From NCBI RefSeq assembly GCF_021532625.1, contig NZ_JAKGAR010000002.1, positions 124,001-188,000 on the forward strand: a DNA stretch of 64,000 bases, written 5' to 3'. A program made the translations under genes and the position numbers. This document shows positions 8,578 to 16,510 of the stretch, piece by piece; within the stretch, counting starts at the first letter, position 1, and every line of letters starts with the position of its first letter. Source of the DNA: Octadecabacter algicola. Lineage in GTDB: Bacteria > Pseudomonadota > Alphaproteobacteria > Rhodobacterales > Rhodobacteraceae. The notes below the pieces were generated by a model. It was not told the DNA's origin. It made no database searches and was given only the letters and a program-made list of their open reading frames with translations.

Positions 8578-9955
8578 AATCTGGGATCATTTTCCCTGGA
8601 TTAAGGATGCCGTTAGGGTCTAGGGCCGCTTTGATTTTTCGCATCATATCTAACGCCACGGGGTCTTTGCGACGGCGCATAGTGTTCAGCTTGGATAGAC
8701 CGACACCGTGTTCGGCTGAAAAACTACCGCCCAACTCCTCAACCACGTCTTCGATGGCTTCAACGACTTTATCATTTAAGGCGGTATCATCGCGGGATGG
8801 GTAGACGCTGTAATGCACATTGCCGTCACCAAGGTGGGCGACGAAGTTTGGTTCAAAATCGGCATCGAGCGCCGCCATGCGAACAGCCACTTTTTCAAAA
8901 AACGCCGGCACCAGATCAAGAGGAAGCGCAACGTCAGTATCCACAATAGGTTGGCGCCAAAACGCGAGCTCTGCAGCCGCCTCTCGGCGCTCCCACATTT
9001 CGCGACGTTGACCTTCGTTCTGGGCGACGACAGCGTCAAGTACAGTGCCGTCTTCCATCATGTCGGCCATGATGTCCAAAAGGGTCTCGTTCACATCGAA
9101 ATCGGTCGTGGTGGCGACTTCGACCATGATGTTGATGTCACGGGGCGCGTCAAAGGGTTCGCGGGCGCCGTCTATGCGGTCCATGTGCACGTCAATGTAG
9201 TTGCGCGGCATGTACTCGAACGCCTCAACAGAACGCCCTGTGGCGTCTTGTGCGCGGTTCAGGAGCGTGAGGGCGTCCTCAAGAGTGGGGGTGGCGACCA
9301 TCGCTGTAGCGTAGCTACGTGGTTTAGGGGCCAGCTTTAGAATGGCTTTCGTAATCACACCCAGTGTGCCTTCTGATCCGATCAGAAGTTGCCGCAAGTT
9401 CAGGCCGGAATTGTCTTTGTGCAGGGATGACATCAAGTTCACGACACGCCCGTCAGCCAAGACCGCCTCAAGCCCTAGAACAAGGTCACGGGTGTTCCCG
9501 TAGCGCAGCACGTTGGAACCGCCTGCGTTGGTGGACATTACACCGCCAATCATCGCCGATCCACGTGCGCCGAAAGTTAGTGGGAAAATTAAATCCTGCA
9601 TTTCGGCTGCATCATGAAGGGACGACAGAATCACACCAGCATCCACGGTTGCGGTACGGGCTGCGGTGTTAATCTCATGGATCGTATTCATGCGGTCCAG
9701 CGACAAAAGCACCCCACCGGGCGCATAGGTCCCGCCAACCAACCCCGTGTGACCACTGACCGGGGTGATGGATTGTCGTTCTTGATTGGCCAGGGCCATA
9801 ATCTGCGAGACTTCGGATGTGGACGCGGGGCGCAATACAACACCCGGTTCGGCACAGTACTTACCTGTCCAGTCTTTTGACCAACGGGCGGTGTCCGCGC
9901 CAGTCAACGCAAACTTATCCCCCACAATAGCAGCAAAATCTTGCAGCAACGGCAT
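8576..9955 (-). CDS. FAD-linked 2-hydroxyacid dehydrogenase (GlcD/D2HGDH family)
   Basis: A 459-residue flavoprotein with an N-terminal PCMH-type FAD-binding domain (VSGHTGLVGGTYAPGG, then MIGGVMSTNAGGSNVLRYGNTRD) and a C-terminal FAD-oxidase domain with the metal/substrate motifs HLGDGNVHYS and SAEHGVG. This arrangement fits D-2-hydroxyglutarate or D-lactate dehydrogenases that pass electrons to a flavoprotein or quinone. Start chosen at 9955, where GGGGGAG precedes the ATG; a TTG at 9970 is in frame. Substrate is not determined. Confidence 0.88.
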   Translation of the reverse strand: MPLLQDFAAIVGDKFALTGADTARWSKDWTGKYCAEPGVVLRPASTSEVSQIMALANQERQSITPVSGHTGLVGGTYAPGGVLLSLDRMNTIHEINTAARTATVDAGVILSSLHDAAEMQDLIFPLTFGARGSAMIGGVMSTNAGGSNVLRYGNTRDLVLGLEAVLADGRVVNLMSSLHKDNSGLNLRQLLIGSEGTLGVITKAILKLAPKPRSYATAMVATPTLEDALTLLNRAQDATGRSVEAFEYMPRNYIDVHMDRIDGAREPFDAPRDINIMVEVATTTDFDVNETLLDIMADMMEDGTVLDAVVAQNEGQRREMWERREAAAELAFWRQPIVDTDVALPLDLVPAFFEKVAVRMAALDADFEPNFVAHLGDGNVHYSVYPSRDDTALNDKVVEAIEDVVEELGGSFSAEHGVGLSKLNTMRRRKDPVALDMMRKIKAALDPNGILNPGKMIPD

Positions 9956-10030
9956 ATCAATCTCCCCCAAGCTTGAACCTAGGTAACTACGTCAGTGAGT
10001 TAAAGAAAAATACTATGAAAAGGGAGTGCG

Positions 10031-10107
<77 letters not shown>

Positions 10108-10228
10108 ATGCACAGCGGGCGGGATAGTCGCGCTTGAGCGTCCTGTCAAACCGATTCTGCTGCTTTTGTGGGGTTGTTCTTTCTTCGTGCCCTTGATCAA
10201 GTCTACGGACGAGGCGAAGGGGCGCAAA

Positions 10229-13200
10229 ATGACAGATAAACAGTGGGAATTTTGGGTCGATCGCGGCGGAACGTTTACCGACATTGTGGCGCGCACCCCC
10301 GACGGAGATGTGCGCACACATAAACTGTTGTCAGAAAACCCTGAACAATACGCCGATGCTGCCGTTCAAGGGGTTCATGACCTGATCGGAACGTCTGATC
10401 CAGCGCTTGGATCTATCTCAGCTGTTAAAATGGGCACCACGGTTGCAACCAATGCTTTGCTTGAACGCAAAGGCGAAAAAGTTCTGTTGTTGATCACGGA
10501 CGGGTATCGCGATCTTTTGAAAATAGGCTATCAGACCCGCCCAGATTTATTTGCATTGGAGATCGTTCGCCCAGAACTGCTGTATTCCGAGGTGGCTGAA
10601 GTTACCGAACGATTGGACGCTGAGGGCCATATTCTTGTGCCGCTAGATGAAGACGCGGTTCGTGTATCGCTGCAGCAGGCGTTTGATTCTGGCCTAAGGG
10701 CAGTCGCCGTTGCGTTTCTACATGCGTACCTTAACCCTGAACACGAAATTCGCGTGGCCCAGATCGCGACTGAGATCGGATTTACTCAGATAAGCACCAG
10801 TCATGAAGTCTCGCGCCTCGCCAAACTGGTCGGGCGCGGGGACACAACGGTGGTGGATGCTTATCTGTCGCCGATTCTGCGGCGCTATGTTGATCAGGTG
10901 GCAGGTGCTTTGGATGTGGGGCGTGTGTGTGAACGGTTGTTTTTCATGCAATCCAGCGGCGGGCTGACGGATGCCGCGCGGTTCCAAGGACGTGATGCCA
11001 TTCTGTCTGGTCCGGCGGGTGGGATTGTCGGCATGGTCAAAACCGCAGAGGCCGCAGGGCATCCCAAGTTGATCGGTTTCGACATGGGCGGCACCTCGAC
11101 GGATGTCAGCCACTACGCGGGCGAATATGAACGCTCGTTTGAAACCGAAGTCGCAGGCGTGCGTATGCGCGCGCCGATGATGGATATTCACACCGTTGCG
11201 GCGGGGGGCGGGTCGATCTGTCGTTTTGCGGATGGACGGTTCCAAGTGGGCCCTGAAAGTGCAGGCGCGAACCCTGGCCCAGCATGTTATCGACGCGGCG
11301 GTCCTTTGACCGTGACGGATTGCAACGTTCTCTTGGGAAAGTTGAACCCCGAACATTTCCCCCAGGTGTTTGGACCAAATGGGGACCAACCACTGGACGT
11401 GGCGACAGTTCGTGCAAAGTTTGAAGCGATGGCCGCCGACGTGGCACACGAAACAGGCAACGCCCCGCGGGCCGTAGAAGACATCGCTGAAGGATTCCTC
11501 GCGATTGCGGTCGATAACATGGCCAACGCGATCAAAAAGATCAGCGTTCAGCGCGGTCATGATGTGACGGACTATACCTTACAGTGTTTTGGCGGCGCGG
11601 GCGGGCAGCATGCGTGTTTGGTGGCCGAAGCCTTGGGCATGTCGCGTGTGCTGATCCATCCGTTCGCGGGTGTTTTGTCTGCATTCGGGATGGGGTTGGC
11701 TGAGCTGCGGGAACTTCGCGAAGTGCAGTTTGATGCGCCATTGTCGGATGTGAAACGTGCCGAGGGTGAACTGACGGCGATGACCAAAGACGCGCGTGAC
11801 ACTGTCTTCGGGCAGGGTGCCGCTGAAGTGCGTACGATGGCATGGGCGCATTTAAGGTACGACGGAACACAGCAGGACCTACGGGTGGGTTTTGGCAGCG
11901 CGGATGCCATGAAGGCCGCCTTTGAGACTGCACACCTCGCGCGGTTTGGCTTCACTAGCCCGAACGCTGATATCTTGTTTGAAATGCTAAGCGTCGAAGC
12001 GATTGGAGAGGGCGCGGACCTGCCGGACCTCGGCGTGAAAGCAGCACAAAACCCCGATCCAGTCGCGACCTATGACCGTCCCTTTTATGACCGTGAGACA
12101 ATGGGTGTCGGCGATAAAATCAACGGCCCCGCGATTGTTCTGGAACCAACAGGTACCAACGTCATCGAGGCTGGTTGGCAAGCCGAAGTAGATACGCTCG
12201 GCAATCTGATCCTTACGACGGACAACACCTCACGGTCTCTCAGCGCAAACAGTGACGCGGATCCCGTGGTGCTTGAAGTGATGTCCAATCTGTTCATGTC
12301 GGTGGCCGACCAAATGGGCGCAACGCTTGCCAACACCAGCCAGTCTGTAAACATTAAGGAACGGTTCGATTTTTCCTGCGCGATCTTTGACAGCGCGGGT
12401 GATCTGGTGGCCAACGCACCCCATGTGCCTGTGCACCTCGGGTCGATGTCAGACAGCATCAAAACGGTGATGAAGGGTTGGCCGGATGTAAAAGACGGCG
12501 ACGCGTTCATGCTCAATTCGCCGTACAACGGCGGCACCCATTTGCCTGACGTAACGGTGGTGACGCCTGTGTTCATCGACGGCAAACCTCGGTTCTGGCT
12601 GGGCTCTCGTGGGCACCATGCCGATATTGGGGGACGCACGCCGGGGTCTGCACCGCCAGACAGCAAGCACATCGATGAAGAAGGTGTGTTGATCGACAAC
12701 ATGAAGCTGGTTTCGGCGGGGCGTTTCCTTGAGGAAGACGCGCGTACGACGCTCGCATCGGGCAAGTACCCGTGCCGCAATCCAGATCAAAACATTGCTG
12801 ATCTAAAGGCGCAAGTGGCAGCCAATGCAACGGGCCAGGCTGAACTCAACCGTATATGTACCAGCTACGGCGCGGATGTGGTCAGCGCTTATATGGGGCA
12901 CGTGCAAGACAACGCCGAAGCCAGCGTGCGCCGGGTGATCGACAGCCTTTCGGATGGGATCTTTAGCTACCCAATGGACGAAGGCCAAAGCATTGAGGTT
13001 TCGATTACTGTCGACAAACCCAGTCGCTCGGCAACGGTCGACTTCACAGGCACCAGTGCACAGCATGCGGGTAACTACAATGCGCCTTATGCGGTGTGTC
13101 GCGCGGTGGTCTTGTATGTGTTCCGCACGCTTGTCGGATCTGCGATCCCGCTCAATGAGGGGTGTCTGAAACCGCTTAACATCATCGCGCCCGAAGGGAC

Positions 13201-13777
13201 GATGTTGAACCCAACTTATCCGGCTGCGGTGATTGCAGGGAATACAGAAGTGTCTCAGGCAACGTGCAATGCGCTTTTCGGCGCACTTGGCGTGATTGCT
13301 GGATCACAGGCGACAATGAACAACTTTGTTTGGGGCAATGAGGCGTTTCAGAACTACGAAACCATTGCGGGCGGAACAGGAGCGGGCCCTGATTTCGATG
13401 GCTGTGATGCAGTGCAAAGCCATATGACCAACACCCGCATGACAGACCCCGAAGTGCTGGAAAAACGCTTTCCTGTGCGCCTTGATCGCTTTGAGGTGAG
13501 GGATGGATCAGGGGGTAAAGGGGCGCATGTGGGCGGAAACGGTGCCCGCCGTATGATGACGTTCCTAGAACCCGTTACCGTTACGACGCTGTGTTCGCAC
13601 CGAATTGTGCCGCCCTTTGGTGGGGCAGGAGGTGGTGCCGGTACGGTTGGGCGCAACTGGGCTGTTTTGCCTGATGGCACGCGGCATGACCTGAGAGGAA
13701 ACGATGAAATTGACCTTCCAGCAGGCGGGCAATTCGTGATGGAAACACCCGGAGGCGGTGGTTGGGGCGAACCTTAA
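10229..13777 (+). CDS. 5-oxoprolinase / N-methylhydantoinase A-B fusion
   Basis: A 1182-residue fusion. Residues about 5-680 are hydantoinase A (FWVDRGGTFTDIVARTPDG, MGTTVATNALLERKGE, GFDMGGTSTDVS: the ATP-binding actin-like motifs); residues about 690-1180 are hydantoinase B (NSPYNGGTHLPDVTVVTP, RGHHADIGG, ending GGGGWG). Full-length fusions are usually ATP-dependent 5-oxoprolinases that open 5-oxo-L-proline to glutamate in the glutathione cycle; hydantoin substrates are possible. The in-frame start at 10166 adds 21 non-conserved residues and is rejected; the ATG at 10229 has GAAGGGG upstream. Confidence 0.9.
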   Translation: MTDKQWEFWVDRGGTFTDIVARTPDGDVRTHKLLSENPEQYADAAVQGVHDLIGTSDPALGSISAVKMGTTVATNALLERKGEKVLLLITDGYRDLLKIGYQTRPDLFALEIVRPELLYSEVAEVTERLDAEGHILVPLDEDAVRVSLQQAFDSGLRAVAVAFLHAYLNPEHEIRVAQIATEIGFTQISTSHEVSRLAKLVGRGDTTVVDAYLSPILRRYVDQVAGALDVGRVCERLFFMQSSGGLTDAARFQGRDAILSGPAGGIVGMVKTAEAAGHPKLIGFDMGGTSTDVSHYAGEYERSFETEVAGVRMRAPMMDIHTVAAGGGSICRFADGRFQVGPESAGANPGPACYRRGGPLTVTDCNVLLGKLNPEHFPQVFGPNGDQPLDVATVRAKFEAMAADVAHETGNAPRAVEDIAEGFLAIAVDNMANAIKKISVQRGHDVTDYTLQCFGGAGGQHACLVAEALGMSRVLIHPFAGVLSAFGMGLAELRELREVQFDAPLSDVKRAEGELTAMTKDARDTVFGQGAAEVRTMAWAHLRYDGTQQDLRVGFGSADAMKAAFETAHLARFGFTSPNADILFEMLSVEAIGEGADLPDLGVKAAQNPDPVATYDRPFYDRETMGVGDKINGPAIVLEPTGTNVIEAGWQAEVDTLGNLILTTDNTSRSLSANSDADPVVLEVMSNLFMSVADQMGATLANTSQSVNIKERFDFSCAIFDSAGDLVANAPHVPVHLGSMSDSIKTVMKGWPDVKDGDAFMLNSPYNGGTHLPDVTVVTPVFIDGKPRFWLGSRGHHADIGGRTPGSAPPDSKHIDEEGVLIDNMKLVSAGRFLEEDARTTLASGKYPCRNPDQNIADLKAQVAANATGQAELNRICTSYGADVVSAYMGHVQDNAEASVRRVIDSLSDGIFSYPMDEGQSIEVSITVDKPSRSATVDFTGTSAQHAGNYNAPYAVCRAVVLYVFRTLVGSAIPLNEGCLKPLNIIAPEGTMLNPTYPAAVIAGNTEVSQATCNALFGALGVIAGSQATMNNFVWGNEAFQNYETIAGGTGAGPDFDGCDAVQSHMTNTRMTDPEVLEKRFPVRLDRFEVRDGSGGKGAHVGGNGARRMMTFLEPVTVTTLCSHRIVPPFGGAGGGAGTVGRNWAVLPDGTRHDLRGNDEIDLPAGGQFVMETPGGGGWGEP

Positions 13778-13778
13778 G

Positions 13779-14603
13779 TTACAGGATCACCTGATGCTCG
13801 GCTTGCCCGACCGCATCAACGGAGGTCGCGAATGTTTTGCCGTCATCTGGGCCTGACTGTCCTATTCCAGCTGAGGTGCAGAATAACGTCTTGAACCCGA
13901 CGCCACCAAAGGCAGGGCAACTGGTCTGTTTCGCTGGAAACGAGATGGTTTGCGTGAGCGTGCCATCGGGTGCATAACAGGCCACCCGATTAGCGCCCCA
14001 CTGAGCGTTCCAAAAGTTTCCATCCAAATCCACGACGGCCCCATCCGGCCCCCATGGAGTATCGCCAAAGTCGAGCCAGACTTCGGGGTCCCCAACGGGC
14101 CAACCATCTTTTTCGGCCAGTTTTTGACGCATGATCTTGCGGGTCTTCGTGTCGGTAAAAAAGGCATGGGTGGCATTGGGAACGAAACAAATCGCGTTGG
14201 ACGTAGAGATACCAGCGAACAGTTTGCGCACTTCTCCACGGTAGTAGCGATAGATCGCGCCAGCCTTGGCTTCTCCGTCCATACCCATTGTTCCGATCCA
14301 GAACCCGCCCCAAGGATCGGCGCGACCATCATTTGAACGGGTAATCGGGTTGTCGACTTCGATCTCGGCGATCTGGTCGCCCGTACTGGTCGTCAAATCA
14401 AAGACATGCAGTCCGATGCTGTCCGCGATGAGAAGGCGGTTGTCGTCCACCCAGCCAGCGGCGGAAACATAACGGGTAAATTGCCAGTGATGGTCCTTGG
14501 TGTGTAGGCGTTTTGACAGGATATCAAACCAATACAGCTCCCCACGCGACGGGTGCCAAAGGGGGCCTTCACCCAGAGTACACTTGGTTTCGTCAAAGAT
14601 CAT
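13779..14603 (-). CDS. SMP-30/gluconolactonase/LRE-family lactonase
   Basis: About 274 residues, a six-bladed beta-propeller lactonase of the SMP-30 family. N-terminal CTLGEGPLWHP contains the metal-binding glutamate; SNDGRADPWGGFWIGTM carries the Asn/Asp ligands, and PWGPDGAVVDLDGNFW the third region. Such enzymes hydrolyse sugar lactones such as gluconolactone or L-arabinonolactone. An in-frame ATG at 14657 would add 18 residues. The gene converges on the oxoprolinase gene with a one-base gap; no sugar-catabolic gene is adjacent, so its substrate stays open. Confidence 0.82.
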   Translation of the reverse strand: MIFDETKCTLGEGPLWHPSRGELYWFDILSKRLHTKDHHWQFTRYVSAAGWVDDNRLLIADSIGLHVFDLTTSTGDQIAEIEVDNPITRSNDGRADPWGGFWIGTMGMDGEAKAGAIYRYYRGEVRKLFAGISTSNAICFVPNATHAFFTDTKTRKIMRQKLAEKDGWPVGDPEVWLDFGDTPWGPDGAVVDLDGNFWNAQWGANRVACYAPDGTLTQTISFPAKQTSCPAFGGVGFKTLFCTSAGIGQSGPDDGKTFATSVDAVGQAEHQVIL

Positions 14604-14721
14604 GATTGGGCGCCCCTCGGCCCTTAGTACGGTTGTCAGAAGGGCCAAAGCAAGCATTGGATCGCTTTGGCCAATGGTAAAAGTTACGAATTAATTCGAG
14701 TTAACAGACGACTAAGCGCTG

Positions 14722-15594
14722 CTACCGCTTTCCGTAATACAATCCGACGACATGTTCGGCTTGTGCAAAGAATAACCAACGTGCGGTAAAAACACCGACA
14801 AGGTGGCTGATCGCGGCCAGTGCAATAAAGATAAACGATTGCCCAAGAAGAACCAAGGCAAGCGGAACAGCAATCATCAGGATCAACGCAATGATGCGAA
14901 GTTTCAAAGCATGTTTACGTCCGATCACATAAACGAACTCGTTCAGCAGGTAGTTGGTGCCTGTGTGTGGCGGCTCAAAGGCACGAACTTCACCGCGTGC
15001 GCCAAGGCCCGTTGCGGTCGCCAATGTTGTCCCACTTTCTGCTAGGGCGCGATCCCCAAACAACCAATGCCCGATTTGGGCTGCGGCAGCGAGGATCAGC
15101 AATGGTACAGCGAATTTGACCTCTCCGGCCAACAAGGCGCCACCAGCAATACAGATGGAAAGGAACATTGCAGGGGTCGTCGTGTTGTTCCAACGCGGAA
15201 CCGTTTTGATTTGTGTGTAGATCATCGAGGTCGTGAAAACGGTCCCAAACGAGAGGATTGCGCCGATGGTCCCTAACAGCCCGATACGGGTGCCAAAGAA
15301 CACTAGTCCCGCGCCGTAGATCGCCATGACAACCAGCGCAGCGACGGCGCAAATACCTTCGCGTGACAACCAGCTGGAGCGCCACTGCTTAAACGCCTTC
15401 ATCGCGCGTTCAGGATGACCAAGGTGGAAGGTCGAGGCAATCAACCCGCCCACCGCCAGTAGATAGGCTAACGCGAAATATCCAAATGCTAACCCACCTG
15501 TGACAACGGGTAGGCCAAGACCGAGGAATGCCAAAAGGCCAAAGCCCGCGCCGGACATCGTGGAAAACAGAATAACAGAAGGTGCTGGATGCAT
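14722..15594 (-). CDS. soeC: SoeC, membrane anchor of sulfite-oxidising enzyme
   Basis: A 290-residue DmsC/NrfD-class integral membrane protein with about eight hydrophobic segments. In SoeABC it anchors the cytoplasmic molybdenum and iron-sulfur subunits and transfers electrons to the quinone pool. It starts on the ATGA that ends soeB, so the two are translationally coupled. By sequence alone it could belong to other DMSO-reductase-type complexes; the taurine/sulfite context decides for Soe. It is the last gene of the cluster on this strand; no intrinsic terminator was seen after it. Confidence 0.85.
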   Translation of the reverse strand: MHPAPSVILFSTMSGAGFGLLAFLGLGLPVVTGGLAFGYFALAYLLAVGGLIASTFHLGHPERAMKAFKQWRSSWLSREGICAVAALVVMAIYGAGLVFFGTRIGLLGTIGAILSFGTVFTTSMIYTQIKTVPRWNNTTTPAMFLSICIAGGALLAGEVKFAVPLLILAAAAQIGHWLFGDRALAESGTTLATATGLGARGEVRAFEPPHTGTNYLLNEFVYVIGRKHALKLRIIALILMIAVPLALVLLGQSFIFIALAAISHLVGVFTARWLFFAQAEHVVGLYYGKR

Positions 15595-16373
15595 CAGTTT
15601 GATCCCCCTTTAGGGCCGCCGGGCATGGCATCGAGTGCTTTGTCTAGCCAACCAAGGAAACCCTTGGGGGCCTCTGTGATGGGTTCAAGGAATGGGGCGA
15701 GGATATCGACCTCTTCCTTAAGGGATTGGTCCTTGGGCCGTGGTGGCAGGTATTTGTTCACGGGTTTTGTACCCATCTCTGGCATCAGGTCCATACCGCC
15801 GCGTTGCGCGGTCAATTGCGAGACATTACTGTCAGGATCTGCGAAGTCACCAAAGTGACGTGCGCCTGCAGGGCAGGTGCGCACGCAGGCAGGTTCACGG
15901 TCTTCTTCGGGTAGGTTTTCGTTATAGATGCGGTCCACACACAGCGTGCATTTCTTCATGACCTTTTCTTCGGCATCCATCTCACGGGCGCCATACGGGC
16001 ATGCCCACGCGCACAATCCACAGCCAATACAATCGCTTTCGTTGACCAGAACAATCCCGTCCTCGACCCGCTTGTAGCTGGCCCCTGTCGGGCAGACGGT
16101 GACGCATGGGGCGTCTTCGCAGTGCAGGCAGGATTTAGGGAAGTGGATCAGCTGAGCGGGGGCCGCCTCGGGCTGAATTTCATAGGAATGCACGCGGTTC
16201 AGAAACGTGCCGGTCGGATTCGCGCCATATGGGTCTTGGTCTGACAAGGGCGCGCCATAGTTTTCTGTGTTCCACCCTTTACAGGAAATGACGCAGGCAT
16301 GGCACCCGACACAGGTATCAAGGTCAATCACAAGCCCGAGTTTACGGTCCGTTGATGTGGGAAGCGTTGTCAT
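15594..16373 (-). CDS. soeB: SoeB, iron-sulfur subunit of sulfite-oxidising enzyme
   Basis: A 259-residue ferredoxin-like electron-transfer subunit with four cysteine groups for four [4Fe-4S] clusters: CVGCHACVISC, CLHCEDAPCVTVCP, CIGCGLCAWACP and CTLC...PACVRTCP. There is no signal peptide. A much longer frame upstream (to 16688) overlaps soeA and lacks any family sequence, so the start is placed at 16373, where ATG overlaps the stop of the small upstream gene (ATGA). It transfers electrons from SoeA to SoeC. Confidence 0.9.
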   Translation of the reverse strand: MTTLPTSTDRKLGLVIDLDTCVGCHACVISCKGWNTENYGAPLSDQDPYGANPTGTFLNRVHSYEIQPEAAPAQLIHFPKSCLHCEDAPCVTVCPTGASYKRVEDGIVLVNESDCIGCGLCAWACPYGAREMDAEEKVMKKCTLCVDRIYNENLPEEDREPACVRTCPAGARHFGDFADPDSNVSQLTAQRGGMDLMPEMGTKPVNKYLPPRPKDQSLKEEVDILAPFLEPITEAPKGFLGWLDKALDAMPGGPKGGSN

Positions 16374-16510
16374 GTGGTGGCCCCTAATTGAATGGGTCGG
16401 ATCAAGCTGACGGGTTCTTCCTTGCTGGCGTCCCATGTGGCGACGAACCAGATGAACGATCCAATCATCAAGGCGAGGAAGGCGAAGATGAGGAGCAGGG
16501 TGCGGATCAT
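16370..16510 (-). CDS. 46-residue single-span membrane protein between soeA and soeB
   Basis: A complete small gene: ATG at 16510-16508 overlaps the soeA stop (ATGA) and its TGA at 16372-16370 overlaps the soeB start (ATGA). The product begins MIRTLLLIFAFLALMIGS, has one hydrophobic stretch at residues 4-24, then WDASKEEPVSLIRPIQLGA. Coupling on both sides shows it is translated with the complex. Candidate roles are a small structural or assembly subunit of SoeABC, comparable to small accessory subunits of other membrane oxidoreductases. Function is inferred only from position; I know of no name for it. Confidence 0.8.
   Translation of the reverse strand: MIRTLLLIFAFLALMIGSFIWFVATWDASKEEPVSLIRPIQLGATT

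Noticed and set aside
10190-10203. TTGATCAAG near the oxoprolinase start as an FNR box
   Set aside because: The second half-site is TCTAC rather than ATCAA.
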